A program made the position numbers and the translations under genes. A stretch of DNA of 64,000 nucleotides. It comes from Diphasiastrum complanatum. Its lineage: Eukaryota > Streptophyta > Lycopodiopsida > Lycopodiales > Lycopodiaceae. This document shows positions 8,741-23,100 of the stretch, piece by piece (the first letter of the stretch is position 1; each line of letters begins with the position of its first letter). Where the stretch lies: contig CM055113.1 in the NCBI GenBank assembly GCA_029204225.1, positions 20,047,798 to 20,111,797 of the forward strand, given 5' to 3'. The notes below the pieces were generated by a model, which worked only from the letters and a program-made list of their open reading frames with translations, did not search any database and was not told the DNA's origin.

Positions 8741-11700
8741 CTGTCACAAAGTAGACAAAAAAAACAATTCAACATATAAGGATACGAACACTTGAAGGTC
8801 CGCGTGGATAGGGCAGGTTTTGTGTGGTCAACTAATTACTAAAATTTGGGCTTTCAACCAAAGCAACAAAAGATAAGCAGATACATGCAGTGTCAAATAA
8901 AATAGTCTATACCTCATGCAGGCATGATAGTGTTCTCAGTTTCTACACGCCATGTCCTTCTAAAATCTTGAAATTCACAAACTTAGTGATCATTGGCCAA
9001 TAGTAAATATACACATACTTAAACATAGCAAAAATCACCTACGATTTCCTTGCTGCTGCTTGATGTTCTCCTTCCTTGAGACAGTGTTCTACCAATACTT
9101 GTATTTAGCACCTGGAGCCAACTCGGACTTGCACTACCACTGTTCTGCTTTACTTCTTCCAAATCTGTTCCACATTCTACTTTTTCAGTATAGGTATTTC
9201 TCTCCAGGACCGGATCTTCATTGTCCCTATTTCTGCCTTCCGGCACAGACTCAAGTTCTACCTCCCTAAAATATCCAGATTTTGTGTTCCAGAGCTTTTC
9301 AAATAACACAGCAGTAGAGGCCAGAGCCAAAGATATTCTACTGCTATGGCCTGACTGACTGTACTCTGATTGCACCAAAAAAAAATCTGACTTTGAGAAT
9401 ATGGATGGAGGTATAATAAGTGTAGCAAATATGCTGTGTGCACCGATACGTGTATCAATATCAGGATGAACCATAGCCCGCACTAGTTGATGAAACAAGG
9501 CCTCCGGAAATCCCTGTGTTGTTCAAAGTAAAAAGGGTGAACAGTATACCAAGCCGTGTCATTTTTGGAAATTTAGTCAGCAAGTGTAGTACTTCTAAAC
9601 ATTAATACAGAGAAGCTTTCCGGATTAATCAGATAATTAACATGGTGATCATCATGCACAGAGAACTATTGTGCTTTTTCAGATAGAGAGCTCTACCCAG
9701 ACCTGATATGATGATACTTCAGGAAGAGAGAAGAGAATGAACGCAAGGACAGACATAGACTCTATTGTGCTTCTAGCAATCAATACATTTGTTGAAAGCT
9801 TCTCCAAAACAACTGCCATCATCTCAAGAATAGGACTAGCATCACCAATCTGCAAACCACAAAGATTTATCCATCACTTGCTCACATAAACTTACTGGTC
9901 TGGTCCTATGACCATGCAACAACTATAGAACACCCAACAAAATACTAGCTCTGGCAAAAATACCCTCTTTGCAAATTCCGTAAGGCATTCTTCAATAGCA
10001 GTTTGAAGTGAGCTGTTCCAATTTGGTGTCTCCATTTCAGGGGGGCTAGCTGTTTCTGAGAATGACTGGAAGCTCTTTTGCAAATGCCTGATCAAATCAC
10101 TCACAGCTCCGACTTCTAAAACATTTGCTTTGGGATTTGACTGTCTGGCCAAATTTGCAGTTATTGTAACAATGCTTGTTTTTAGTTGAGGTTGATTGAC
10201 AATATTCTTATGGTCCAGATGCCTTACAAGGACAGCCAAGAGTAGGTGATCATTTCCTGTAAGTCAAAACAAATTTGATTCAGTGACTGTGTAATGTGTA
10301 AGGACATCCACATTTTACAAGTACAGTGATCTTTCTGGAGCTTTCCCATTATAACCTTTAAAGCTTTTGACATTTTATCAAGAAATTCCATGCCAGATTT
10401 TTCATTAAACCAATACACACACACACACACACACACACACTTGAACGTGCTTTTAGAGTCTCATTGACAATGCTCTAATGTTCATGCTTTCTGATTAACA
10501 ACAAAGCTTCATGTGCAACATCTAGTATATACAAGCACAGTAATGACATCTTTTCCTGAAGCTTTCCCATCATTAACTTTATAGCTTTTGACATTTTATC
10601 ATTCCATGCCAGATTTTTCCTAAAACCAATAATTAGCAGGCAAATTGCAGTCTAAATGAACACCGTCGTCATATGGACTGCATTAATATTTACAACCTGT
10701 GAGAGAGAAAATTTGAAATATATCCAAATCCACGAACTTGAAGCATAGAACCCACGGTTCCCAGAACCGTGGGCACCTGGGAACCGTGGAAGGAACCCTA
10801 CCACGGTTCCTTGAACCGTGGTACGGTTCATGTAAAAAAATAATTAATTAATTAATTTTCCTAAATTTCCCCCCAAAACCCCTCAAAGCTAGTTTTTGTC
10901 CCTCCCTACTCTCTTATCAATTTGGGAGATTAAATCATTTGAAGTAAATAATCTAAGTAGGGAGAATCTGCTTTTTCTAAAAAAAAAAATTGGCCTTTTT
11001 TTAGCATTTTTTTGGGCTATTTTTGGAGGCTGGGACAAAAAACAAATTAATTAATTAATTAATTAATTATTCGGTGCGGTTCACCACGGTTCTGGGCAAA
11101 AATTTTAAAATACCGTACGGTTCACTGTACGGTTCTCAGAAACGTGGTGAACCGTTAACGGTTCATTGATTCTATGACTTGAAGTTACAAGATTACTACT
11201 GCTTATAACAAAATATCTATGAAAGGGTGGCATTCCATACTAAACCATCAATATAAAAAATTGTAACTCTTCGACAGCAAGCATCAGAATTCAGCTATGG
11301 TCTCATTAGCACCCAAGCATAAGTTGCTCTGTGAGTTTTGAGAAAATGGAAATTCTCTTGCATAGACCCAGTGCTGACAAAGAGGTACATGAAAACTAGC
11401 AAAATCAAAAAATAAGAATAAAAACAAAAAAAAGAAGAAACTTGAACCATCACCATGGACCATCATCACATTGATACAATGTAAAACATGTGACAAATCG
11501 CAAAATACTGACCAGTTTTTTCCATCCGAAACTGCATATCACGAAGGACAGCAAGTGCTAGACCATTCTCAGTGAGCCACTTCTTTTCCATGTCAAACTT
11601 TAAAAACATAGGCTCTAACACTCGTCGAGCAGTTGTTGCTTCCTTGGCCAGTCGTGCTATATGTTGAATGCAGATGTGAGCCCAAACCTCTGGAGTTTCA

Positions 11701-12789
11701 GCATCAACCCTAATAAAGAGTTTGACAAAATGAGAATGCTTCATAGAGACATACGAAAGCAGACTGCCCAAAGGCCTAGTTTTCTCCAAGTTTACATTCA
11801 TGTTTGCATTGATATGCAAACCACTTCTGTAGAAAAAGTTAAACAAAGTACAACAGCACCATCTGATGAATTTTTCACCCTCAACATAACCTTGAGTGGC
11901 CGATTGAGAATTGAATATGAGATTAGCAGCTATCTTACTTGCTCAAGTTTGCCGAATCCTTCAAATGAGAGCTCTCTTTATGAAATGAAAGCTTAACAAT
12001 GGCATCTTTCATGGCAGACATTGCAGCAAATCCATCGCCTTTGAAGACCTCTTTCATCCAGTTATGTTGTCCCCATCCTTCATGGCCATTGGCTTCAGAA
12101 GGTACGACATAGTTGTCCAGCGTGACTGCTACTATCTGTGTGACAAGAACCACAAGTCAGATTCTGGTCTTAAAGAGTACAATTTATAAAAAACTCCAAT
12201 AAGCATTGACCAATGTACATTTGATAATTTCACGAGAACAGACATAAGCATCGACCGATGTACATTTGATAATTTCACGAGAACAGACATAGTATTTGAA
12301 GTAAGAAAACATGTTTTTTCCATGTAAAACTTAAGCTAATATACCTACTATTCTAAGTAAGCAGTCCAAATAAAGCCAAAGATATTTTAAACTTGGAAGA
12401 TAACCACCTACCCAACAACATTGTAGTATTTAAACAATGATAATTGTAGGATGGTACCCAAGTTCCAACATACATACAATCTGAGAGTTATCAAGCGTTT
12501 TGGGTCTAAACTGTCAGGATCTATGCATAACAAGTCACTGATACAAGCTAGAAATGATGAGAAAAACCTTCAAAATCGTATTTTGAACATTTTGTAGCAA
12601 ACTAAAGAAAATACCTCGTCAAATTCAGGCACAAGTTGGGAATGTTCTCCCAAAAACCAGGCCTGCAAGCAGCCAAACACACAATAGCTCTTGGCATGAA
12701 AAACATCAAATGAACTCTAATCATTCAGATATATGATTTACATAAGGAAGAAAACTGCCATGAAGAGTAGATGTCTGAAAGTAGCCTAG

Positions 12790-12866
<77 letters not shown>

Positions 12867-13415
12867 AGCACTGATGGGATATGAGGATTCTCGCTGTGTT
12901 GCACTTATGCTACGAGAGATGGTCTTGTTGCGCCAGGATATGTACCAGTCAGCTCACCAGCCACATCCTAGCTCTCAGGCTCAGATTACGTCTCTTACAC
13001 GGCCTGACGACAATCACGACGACATACCACCTCACCGATGTCAAAGACTGTATCACTCATAGTCATGCAACAGTTCACACTTCTCGCCTTGTTACGAGAG
13101 CACGCAGTTTTCAACCTCCTAGACGACGTTAGCGACGGTCCTTACCTCCTGATACAGCTCGTATTACGTCTTTTTTCAGCAGCAGCACTATCTGATACTA
13201 CTGTACTCCTGGCAGCTATTCTTGCTCCCACCTATGGACAGTTGGCAGTTTGTAGTTTACAGTTATATTACTCATTTCTCTTTTATGCATAGTTTTTCTT
13301 GGAGACGTTCATATATGCTCCCATGATTTTCACATACTTGACATGTACTCCTTTTGGTCTTATATGCCTTTTGGCATGGAAAAGACATTAATAAAGCTTT
13401 CTTTCTTTCTTTCTT

Positions 13416-13496
<81 letters not shown>

Positions 13497-14083
13497 AGAT
13501 CAGAGGGAGATATCGGTTGTTTATTTCGAGACATGCCCACTACTCTACGATCTCTCATAGCCTATGAGGACTCTTGGTGTGTCGCTCTTATGGTAGGAGA
13601 GATGTTCATATTGTGGCAAGATCTATGCGAGACATCTCAGCATTTTACCCCTCAGCCACTAATTACCTCTTTCTTCTCTAGGTGGAGATCACGAGACACA
13701 GAGCCTAATGATGACGATGACGATGATGGTGGCAGCTTATGTTCATAGAGATCAGAGACAGTGTACTAGTCATCACCACTTTGCTGCCAGGGTCATCAAA
13801 CCTCCTATGCGGAGACACACTTCTCATACTCGTAGACGACGTCAGCGGACTCCAGAGCTTCCTCGTGTTGCAACTCGCATTACATCTTTCTATAGAGTTA
13901 GCACAGACATGACTTCATATTGATACATCTATTATGCACATACACTCTCATTTTCGCATTTATCTTAGTTTGCATTAGATGTTTTCTTTCTTACAGCTTC
14001 GGAGACATTTTATACGCTCCCATTGTTATCACATACTTGATCATTAGTCCTATATGTCTTTTGGCATGGAAAAGACATTAATA

Positions 14084-14130
<47 letters not shown>

Positions 14131-17100
14131 CTCTCGATGGAGGGCGCTGGCTGGCGCGGCGCGCTGATCTGCTGGCCCGTTATCCTGAGCTCGCTGCCTG
14201 ACTGCGATTGGGGTAGGGCAGTAGGGCGAGGCAAGTCATGGCTAAGAAAGGGAAGGGGAGCCCACGCTCCCCCCCCCCCCCCCCCCCACGTACTTCTGCT
14301 GCCCCAGCGCTGGCCTCACCATCACTACCTGCCACCTCAACGGTGTCACTAGTGCGTTCTTCCTCCTCTACACCTGCCTCTCCCACGCCAGTGCATCCAA
14401 TAGCTCGCGCCACATTGACGCAATACAAGAAGAACTACGAAGACGCCTTTCGTATATCCGGACTTCAAACTACAATGGCCCAGTTACAAGGTTGACGGGA
14501 AAATAGGGATGTTGGAAGTGGAAAATGAACTTCTAAAAGAACAACTGGCAGAAGATGAGCAAGTAGAAGAAGGACATTCGAAAGAGGATTCACTTTCTGC
14601 CCTTGCTGGAAAAGTGAAAATCCTTGAAGAAAAGCTTCAAATCTCGACAAAGTCATGGGCCGAAGTGGTTAAAAATCCCAAACAAGTCATCTCCAAGACA
14701 ATGGAAGAGCAAGAAAAGCGGATGGCGAAGACACTCAACATCAGGGTATGAGGAGTCAAATTTGAAGGAAAAGACCTGCTTGCTGAATCAAATGCATAAA
14801 TTTCCTCCACTTTTTCAGTATCTGAGGAAGCCATTGTTGCGGCTTGGGAGGGTAAGCTCCAACCTTCCGTGGTTTTTACGCGGTTTAAATATGCAAACCT
14901 TCGGCAAACAGTTTTACGCAGACGAGGATGTCTAAAAGGATCTGACCATTATGTGGATGAAGACTTGACTCCACTGCAATGGGCTGAACGGAAGAAACTA
15001 ATAACAGAAGGAAGAAGCAAAGGACAACAAGTTCTTTTCAAAGATGGTTGGCCTGTTTTTGTTAAGCTATGAGTCTGAAAGTATAGAGATTGTAGAGTAG
15101 AGAAATTCAAAGGAACTCTCCTGCATGAGAGTATTTTTCTGCCTTGAGACTTAATAGTAGTTCATCTTGTTATATAAGCCACAGTGCTCTTGGGTAAAAA
15201 TTCAAAGCACTAACAATCCAAGTTTAGCAAGGTATCCACACCCTTTTCTTGCCATGCCTCCAAAAAAGCGTACCAGCCCTCCTCCAATACGCCCTAGCAC
15301 CACCATGCTGGCTGCCAACGCGGCAGCCGTACTTGCCACAGACAGCGGAGCAGCCTGACATGGCAGTGCTGCCTGCCATGCAGGCAGGCAGGCCGCTGCC
15401 ACCTCATCCTCTGCCGCTTCTGCCATCAACTCTTCCTCAGTGCGTCTTCCTCTGCCCACCTTTGCCCACTCAGATCCTACTGTTGGCCTCCTTCGTATCC
15501 CCAGATCATCTGGTTCTTGCTCTTCTTCCACCCAAGAATCAGTACCTATTCCTTACACTCCATCTAAATCCACAGAATTATTCTCTTCTTAGCAAGATCA
15601 GTTCAAAGCTGATTTTCAGACCATGAAATTAGAAATTTCACAGCTGAAAGAAATGGTATCAACCCTACCACCATTCAGGAAGAGAAATCTAGAAAACAAA
15701 AGGCTCACAACATTAGGGTCAGAGGGATCTCGGATACACAGGATGCCATGGCTGAAGCCAAGCGCTTCTTTGATACCACCCTAAGACACAGGACGGATGG
15801 GTTGGATACGGCATGGAGGACTACTAGAGTTGCAGCCACATTGATTATCCGTTTTACTTCCTTGGAGAGACGACGACAGGCTTTGTGGTACAAAGCTAAG
15901 CCATGTGGTTCCACTATTTTTAAGGATGACGACCTCACATATATCCAGGTGGAGGAAAGACGTAAGGCCTTCCAACAAGCCCAAGTGTCAAGCAGATGAG
16001 CTATATATCGGGACGAACGAGTGCACTTTTTTGATAGGATATCATCAGATTCACAGAGAGAGGCCATATTTTCCTCACTGGGATTTTAATGCCCGGACAT
16101 CCTCACGACAGACAGAGTTTTTATGACACCACTGACCAGCTCCATGTTCGTGCCCTTGACAGTGATGAGATGGGAGTTACCAAGACGTCCGAAGACAATT
16201 TGGGACCTATTACCCCATATGGTGAGTATTTATTAAAGTTTGGAGAGGCCCATGAGTTAGCCATTTATAATGGCCTACCTTGTTGGCCAAATTCAGGCAG
16301 ATATACCTGTCATCCTGATTCCTCACAATGGTGGACATAGTGTCATTGACTACCTCATGGGGTCACCATCCTCCCATCATCTCTGATTTTCATATCTCCA
16401 CCACCACCGTTTCTTATCACTCGTTTTTTTCTTTCGCAATTGGTCGCCTCTCACCTTCCCAGACACCTTCACAGCCCACACTCCCCCGTGCACCCAGATA
16501 CACATTTAGCCCCCTATACATGCCAGTATACCAAGAGTCTTTGACTTCGTTGCTCCATTCCTTTTCTCATGATAATACAATTGACGCACAAGCTACTTTC
16601 CTCACCACCTCTCTTCACACCGCCGCTTCTCTAGCCTTTCCTTCTAAGCCCCACACAGGCAGATCCATCATTCTTTATCACATCATCCTTTACACCCTCC
16701 AAGGTATGATGTCGAGTGTCGTTCTCTTCATCATCTTGTCACCCATCCGCGTGCACATGCTCCTCACCTTCTCCGTTCCTCCCGACGTTCATACCATCGT
16801 ACTCTCCATCGTAAAAAGCGTGCTTATGATGACTCTAAAGGAAAACGTCTTGTTGAACTTCTCTTTAGCTCTTCCTCTAGAGCTTTTTGGTGGGAATTTA
16901 TCCCCCGTGCTCCACCACATCTCCTAGATGACCTCCGCATATGGACCGACTAAGCCACTAGCCTTTACACCATACCCACTAATTCACCTATCTCTATCTC
17001 TCCCAGACCTTCTGAGTTCAACTTCTTCACTTCTAACATGGCACTTGCGGCCATCAAGAGAATAAAGTCCCATAAGGCGAGAGATATCAAAGATCTTGAA

Positions 17101-20100
17101 TCTGAACTCCTTATCCATGCAGCCGACCTACTTGCTCCCAGACTAGCTACCCTCCTCAATTCTGTAGTTGTCTCTGGCTTCCCATCATCCTGGTGCACCA
17201 AATCATCCACCCTATCCACAAAAATGGTGACCCCATGGTTCCTAGTAACCATCGTACTATCATGATTGGGCATGTTCTCGCGAAGCCGTATGGTACTGTA
17301 CTTCAGTCTATTGTGTGTTCAGAGGCGGAAGCCAGGAGATTACACGCTTTGGGCCAGGGATCTGTTATTTGACCTTGTATATATATAGATCATAACACTG
17401 ACTAGTATATCATTTAGCACGATATCCTTTACAGTATCTACTCTCTTCCCTGAAGGATCATGAACTAATCTAAGTCTACCCTTTTCATCCCTCTATCCTA
17501 TTACCTCTTTTGCCATCAGCCATGCAGTCTGTCTTTTGAAACACCTACCAACTGTCCTTTGTCATCTGAGGCTACATCTTTTTAATCTATCTGATGAAAT
17601 AAGTCATTCAAAAACATATTGACTAACTGCTTATAACGATATATTCACATACGGTCATTATCTGCATCGCTTTTCAAAATGAGAAAGGCAAGCACACCAA
17701 TGCAAATCAAACAACCCTTCTGGTTATGTTAAGCTTATGCTGAAAGACTGTTCTTGCAAATTTCAATCAGATAATTACAGAATTTAAAAGCCATAAGTGA
17801 CCAGCTTCAAGTTTCCACAAAGAGATATTTAGTGTTCGTATGTCACGATGCCACAACAAACATCAACAGAATTGCACACTAAATAGAAAGTAGAAAAGAA
17901 CAGTTCCCAGTACTGCACAGACAAGAAATAACTACCTTTACATGCACTTGTAATCAAAATGCAACCCACTACTATGTCAATTAGAATCCTAATATATCTT
18001 GTACCATGGCTGAGAGAGCTTGTAAGCCTGCAGCTCGCAATGAACAACGCCTTCTTTGCTCTCCCGTCTCTCGAGCAAGTTCACAGAGTTTTGGCAAAAG
18101 GCAAATCAGATTTCGCATGTATGTGGCATCTGTCTGGTTACATACATAAAAAAGACCATGAACATTTGAAAAGAGCTAGCATGTATTCTATATACTACAG
18201 GTATCCATCTAAGATGATATTCACATAGCACCTACTAGTCCCGAGGCATGACGTTGTAGCTCTCGTTGGCAAAGAGATTTGATTGGCAGCAGCAACAAAG
18301 ATGTTTCATAATGTACTAGTTATGAACCAGATCAACCATATAAAGTATCACAAACAAAAAATGAACAGCAAATTAATGATCATATTATAAGCTCCAACTA
18401 AGATTGTGACACGGTTAACAATATATTGTGTTCGCCCCTTGTAAAAGGAACTCAATGGTATCAAATTAACCAACTAAATAAGGAGCGGAGATTACTCTAT
18501 TATAGGGAACTTCCAAGAAGCTACAAGATGGGTGCTATTGGTTCTAATAAAAAATGGGACCATGGGAGTCAATAAATGACCATGAGAATAATAATGACCT
18601 AGGGGCCAGATAAAAGCACTAGACACAGTTACGAGCAATTTATGCACATTACTTCGGCCCTAGGTCACTGGCCTATTATTTGACATTACATTTTGTGCTT
18701 TGGGCACTTGGGCCCCTATTTGACATGACTTCATACTTAGTCGCTATTTGTAGTCATTTGGTCATGTTGGGTCCCTCGTGGTTGGGTGCTTTAGTCATGG
18801 ACACTCTAGGAACTATAGATAGGCTTCAGACCTGATTTGACAAATTGATTGCTTAAGCATAGCTTTAGCTTAGCATTAGCATTAGATCAGCTTAAGGTTT
18901 CTCTATCAACTTCTTATGTGATGATTCTCATGGATATTATGATCATTGTTCTACTGATTTGCAGTATTTATATCTACTTTCTGCTTTATTTGTTGTTTTG
19001 CCTAAAACTAATAGTTTGTATTGGTCCAACTCATACGTCCATAAAGTTCCCCTGCTACTACATCATTGCCCCCCCCCCCACCCCCAACCCCCCACTTTCA
19101 GATCATAGTTGCCCATTCTGGAACTTGAGAAAAAAAAAACGCATTTTTTTAACAACAAAAAAAAAAAAAGATACTACTTCATTACGCTGGAGTCATCTAA
19201 ACTGGATAAACGTAGATGGTTGAGAGATAGACATGTGTGATTGAGACAACCATCAAGTAGATCAGATTTTGACAACTTCTATGGTCAGAACAGCAATTAT
19301 GGGTAGCACTATTATCCCACAGATGTTGTGATGGTTCGTATGCAGGGGCTGGAGCAGGCTTCTCTAGGAGGCAGGTTTTTGTTCACCGATGTTGTTGGGT
19401 CTACATTTAGCAGAGTGACATTATTAGAGGTCCTATTGTTTTACACAAGCGCATCTTCATGTCTCTCGGATCATATGCATCATGTCCAATCATTGAACCC
19501 TAAACAGTAAACCCCACACCCTAACAAATGGCACAGTTAACCCTACACCCTAAACAACAATCCCTAACAAATCGCAGTTGTGTAGCATCCACTTGAACTC
19601 GTGTATAATGCCAGGAATATAGTCCGCAGGTTCGTGGTCCCGATACGAACCCAAGGGATCGTGCCTGGCGCGATTTGGGTATCGCTCAGTCAAAATGGCC
19701 CGTCGCAGGGTGCAAAACGCGATTAGGTCTAGCGAAATGGGCATAGTAGTGTGTAGTTCTCGGGGCCTCCCTGTAGTGAATGACACAGTTTTGCATAAGT
19801 AGTTAGTAAGCTGTTGAAGTTCATCCGGGGGAAAACCAATCTCATCATATAAGACATAGTAATGTGTAGGTCTTGTGGTTCCCTGTCTTGAGAGCTTGTT
19901 TGCCTTCTGGTGAGCATTCATTTCTCCCAGAAACTTGTGGTCCTGAGAGCTTGTCAGTCTCCTCCCTCATACCGGATGGGATGCTCTAACACTGAGCTAT
20001 CCGCCCTGTTTGATAGTTCTCTCTAGAGTGTGGATTGATATTCCAACACCCCCCCTCAAGCCACACTGGTTGGGGTCCTAGTTGTCACCTGCCCCACAAC

Positions 20101-23100
20101 TTGGGCCACCTAACCATGGCTTTGACACCATGAACTGTTAGGTCTAACTTGGCTCTGATACCATGTTAGAAATCCATAAATCATAATATGGATGGACAGA
20201 CTAGGATTCGAACCCAGGACCTCCCTCATACCGGATGGGATGCTCTACCATTGAGCTATCCGCCCTGTTTGATAGTTCTCTCTAGAGTGTGGATTGATAT
20301 TTGTAGGAAAGCAAGAGACAAGTCACCAAGATCTAGTTATCAATCAATCTCCACAAGAAACAAGAGAGAAGAGGCTGGGCGCCCAACTCTAAGAGAGAGA
20401 GAGAGAAAACAGCAACAAGAGCAATGGAGAGCCAAACTGTATAAAATGGAATACACAATGAGCATCTAAGTACTCTACCTGGATGTGACCAAATGCCACC
20501 AAACCCTAAGGTTAACCACTTACTAAATGTAGGGCACCCCCAAAAGTCAAGATAGGACCCCTAAACAAAATTAGACCCCTAAGGACCCACGAGTCAGTAC
20601 ATGACCAAAATTGGGTCCAACTGAACTTAAGACAAACTTAAGATGGCCTAAATAACTAAATACTCATGGTTACACAAATCTCGACCTTTTGGGTCAAAGT
20701 AACCTATGGATTAACTTCAGCATAGTCATTTATTTCTAACACCCTCCTTAAATGACAATGCAAAACTGAAATCTTCACTATGTAACAAAACCAACACGTG
20801 GTATCAAATTTAAAGCTTTGCATAAAGCTTCAAATCTGACTCTAGGCAACGCCTTAGTGAAGAGGTCCGCAATATTATCCTCCGTAGGACAATATTCAAG
20901 TAAAATGTCGCCATCATGAAGTCTCTCCCGAACAAAGTGATAATGGATCTCGATGTGCTTCGTCCTCGCATGAAAAACAGGATTCCGTGCAATGGCAATA
21001 GCACTCTGACTATCACTCAACATAAGAGTGGCTGAGGGCTCGCCAAACTTCATGTCAACAAGTAGTCTTCTCAGCCATAAACACTCTGTCGTGGCTGAAA
21101 ATATCGCTCTATATTTTGCCTCACTAGAAGAAGTAGCAACAGTGGGCTGCTTTTTACTTGACCACGAAATTGCAGAATTACCATAAAAAAAGCAATGTCC
21201 ACTTGTAGAGCGTCTAGTGTCTTGATCTCCACCCCAATCCGAGTCACTAAAACCAACCAAACATGCATCATCACAAGCAAGAAAAACCAGTCCATGACTT
21301 CTTGTTCCTTGAAGATATCGAAAGATCCTCTTCAACGCTTTCCAATGTGATGTCATCGGGGCATGCATGAATTGACTCATGAGTGAGACACTATAAGAAA
21401 TGTCCGGTCTTGAATTACATAGGTAAATGAGACAGCCAATAGCTTGACAATATAAAGTAGTGTCAAATGATTCACCATCACCTTGACTACTTAATTTCAG
21501 ACCTGTCTCCATAGGTGTAGCAACCGGCTTGCAATCTTCCATCTTGAACCGCTTCAAAATCTGCCCAATGTAGCGTTCTTGAGAGATGAAAATTCCAGCA
21601 CCTTTTTGTACAAATTCAAGACCAAGATAAAAGTGCAATAGGCCTAAATCTGAGGTTTCAAAAACCATACCAAGATCAAGTATTACGGCATCAATCTGCT
21701 GCTCATTACTTCCCGTAATAATAATATCATCAACATAAAGCAAAATAATGATGATATAATCTGAAGTATGCTTGACATAAAGAGTAGATTCGCTAGGACT
21801 ATTAGTGAACCCTCGATCACAAAAGTAGGCATGTATCTTTTGATACCAAATCCTCGGAGCTTGCTTCAGTCCATAGAGTGCCTTCTTGAGAAGACAAACT
21901 TTATCTTCTTGGCCTTCAACCAAAAAACCAGCAAGTTGTTGAAGGTACACTTCCTCATTGAGATCACCATTGAGGAATGTTGTCTTTATGTCAAGTTGCC
22001 GCAAACGCCAACCAAAGTGGGCAGCCAAAGAGGTTACTACCCTCACGGTAGTCATCCGAGCAGTAGGAGAAAAAGTCTCCTCATAATCAATCCCTTTTTG
22101 CTGAGCATAGCCTTTGGCAACGAGCCTTGCCTTGTACCTTTCAATGGTACCATCTGCCTTACACTTGATTTTGTATACCCATTTAGAACCAATTGCCTTC
22201 TTCCCATGAGGAAGATCAACAAGAACCCAAATCTGGTTCTTCATAAGTGAGTCATACTCATCTTGCATCGCATCCTCCCAACATTTTACTCCCTTGGCCT
22301 GCTCATAGAAAACAGGTTCTTCTGCAACATCTACATGAGATGTAAGAGCAAAATCTGAAAAATCAGCATAGTCCACTGATTTTGTAAAGGCACGTGTATT
22401 TCCATCATAAAATGAACTTACTTTGCTGTCCCACAAAGTCGACAACAGCCACCGTGGGACTGTTTTGGGCTGTCCAACAGCCATGTCTCTTCTTACAATT
22501 TGTTGTCCAAGATCTTCCGACACCGCACTTGGCTGTCCAAGATTTTCCAAAACTGGTCCTTGCTGTCCAACAGTTCCTGCAGGCTGATTTTGAGCAACAA
22601 CGAGCGGTTCTTGATGAACATTAGGCTCTAAACTTGATGAGGTGTTGGGCAGGTCGAAACTGGTTGATTGCTGCCCCTTATCTCCAACAATAGAAGATGG
22701 TACCAAATCTAGAAAAACTTCAACATTCACACTATGTGGGCTGTCCCCCTTCAAGATATGAGTTGGGGCCACATCCAATGAATTCTTTTCATCAAAATGC
22801 ACGTCACGCCTAACAATAATCTTATTAGTGCTCAAATTGAACAGCCTATAGCCTTTGCTTTCACTACTATAGCCAACAAAAAAGCATTTAACTCCTTTAT
22901 CCTCAAGCTTTGTACGAAGTTTATTTGGAACAAAAGCATAAGCCGTACAACCAAAAATGCGAAAGTGAGAGATTGTAGGCTTCTTTCCATACCAAACTTC
23001 ATAAGGAGTTAATACTTTCAATGCTTTAGTAGGACAACGATTGCTTATATATGCTGCTGTTATAACCGCTTCAGCCCAAAACTCGTGAGGCAGCCCCTTT

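Larger units (their letters stand above)
19961..20301 (-). mobile_element. TRIM (miniature LTR element) with tRNA-like Pol III unit in its LTR
   Basis: Read on the minus strand: LTR (20301-20164, about 144 bp with the six bases lost at its outer end), primer-binding site abutting it, a 115-bp interior without coding capacity, a G-rich purine tract, and a second LTR (20048-19961, truncated). The LTR ends are TGTTGGAA and TTCTAACA. A miniature element with PBS and PPT but no ORF is the definition of a TRIM. The LTR includes a 72-nt tRNA-like sequence. The right LTR is broken by the Copia at 20302. No target duplication can be checked. Confidence 0.8.

Noticed and set aside
13272..13560. Open frames of alternating Arg/Glu or Leu/Ser at (CT)n tracts (also 46420-46614, 59889-60179, 61369-61733)
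   Set aside because: They are translations of dinucleotide repeats with no other protein feature.
20194..20265. Functional tRNA gene
   Set aside because: The anticodon loop lacks U33, the anticodon stem has a mismatch and no T-run terminator follows. Its place inside a TRIM LTR explains the promoter boxes.
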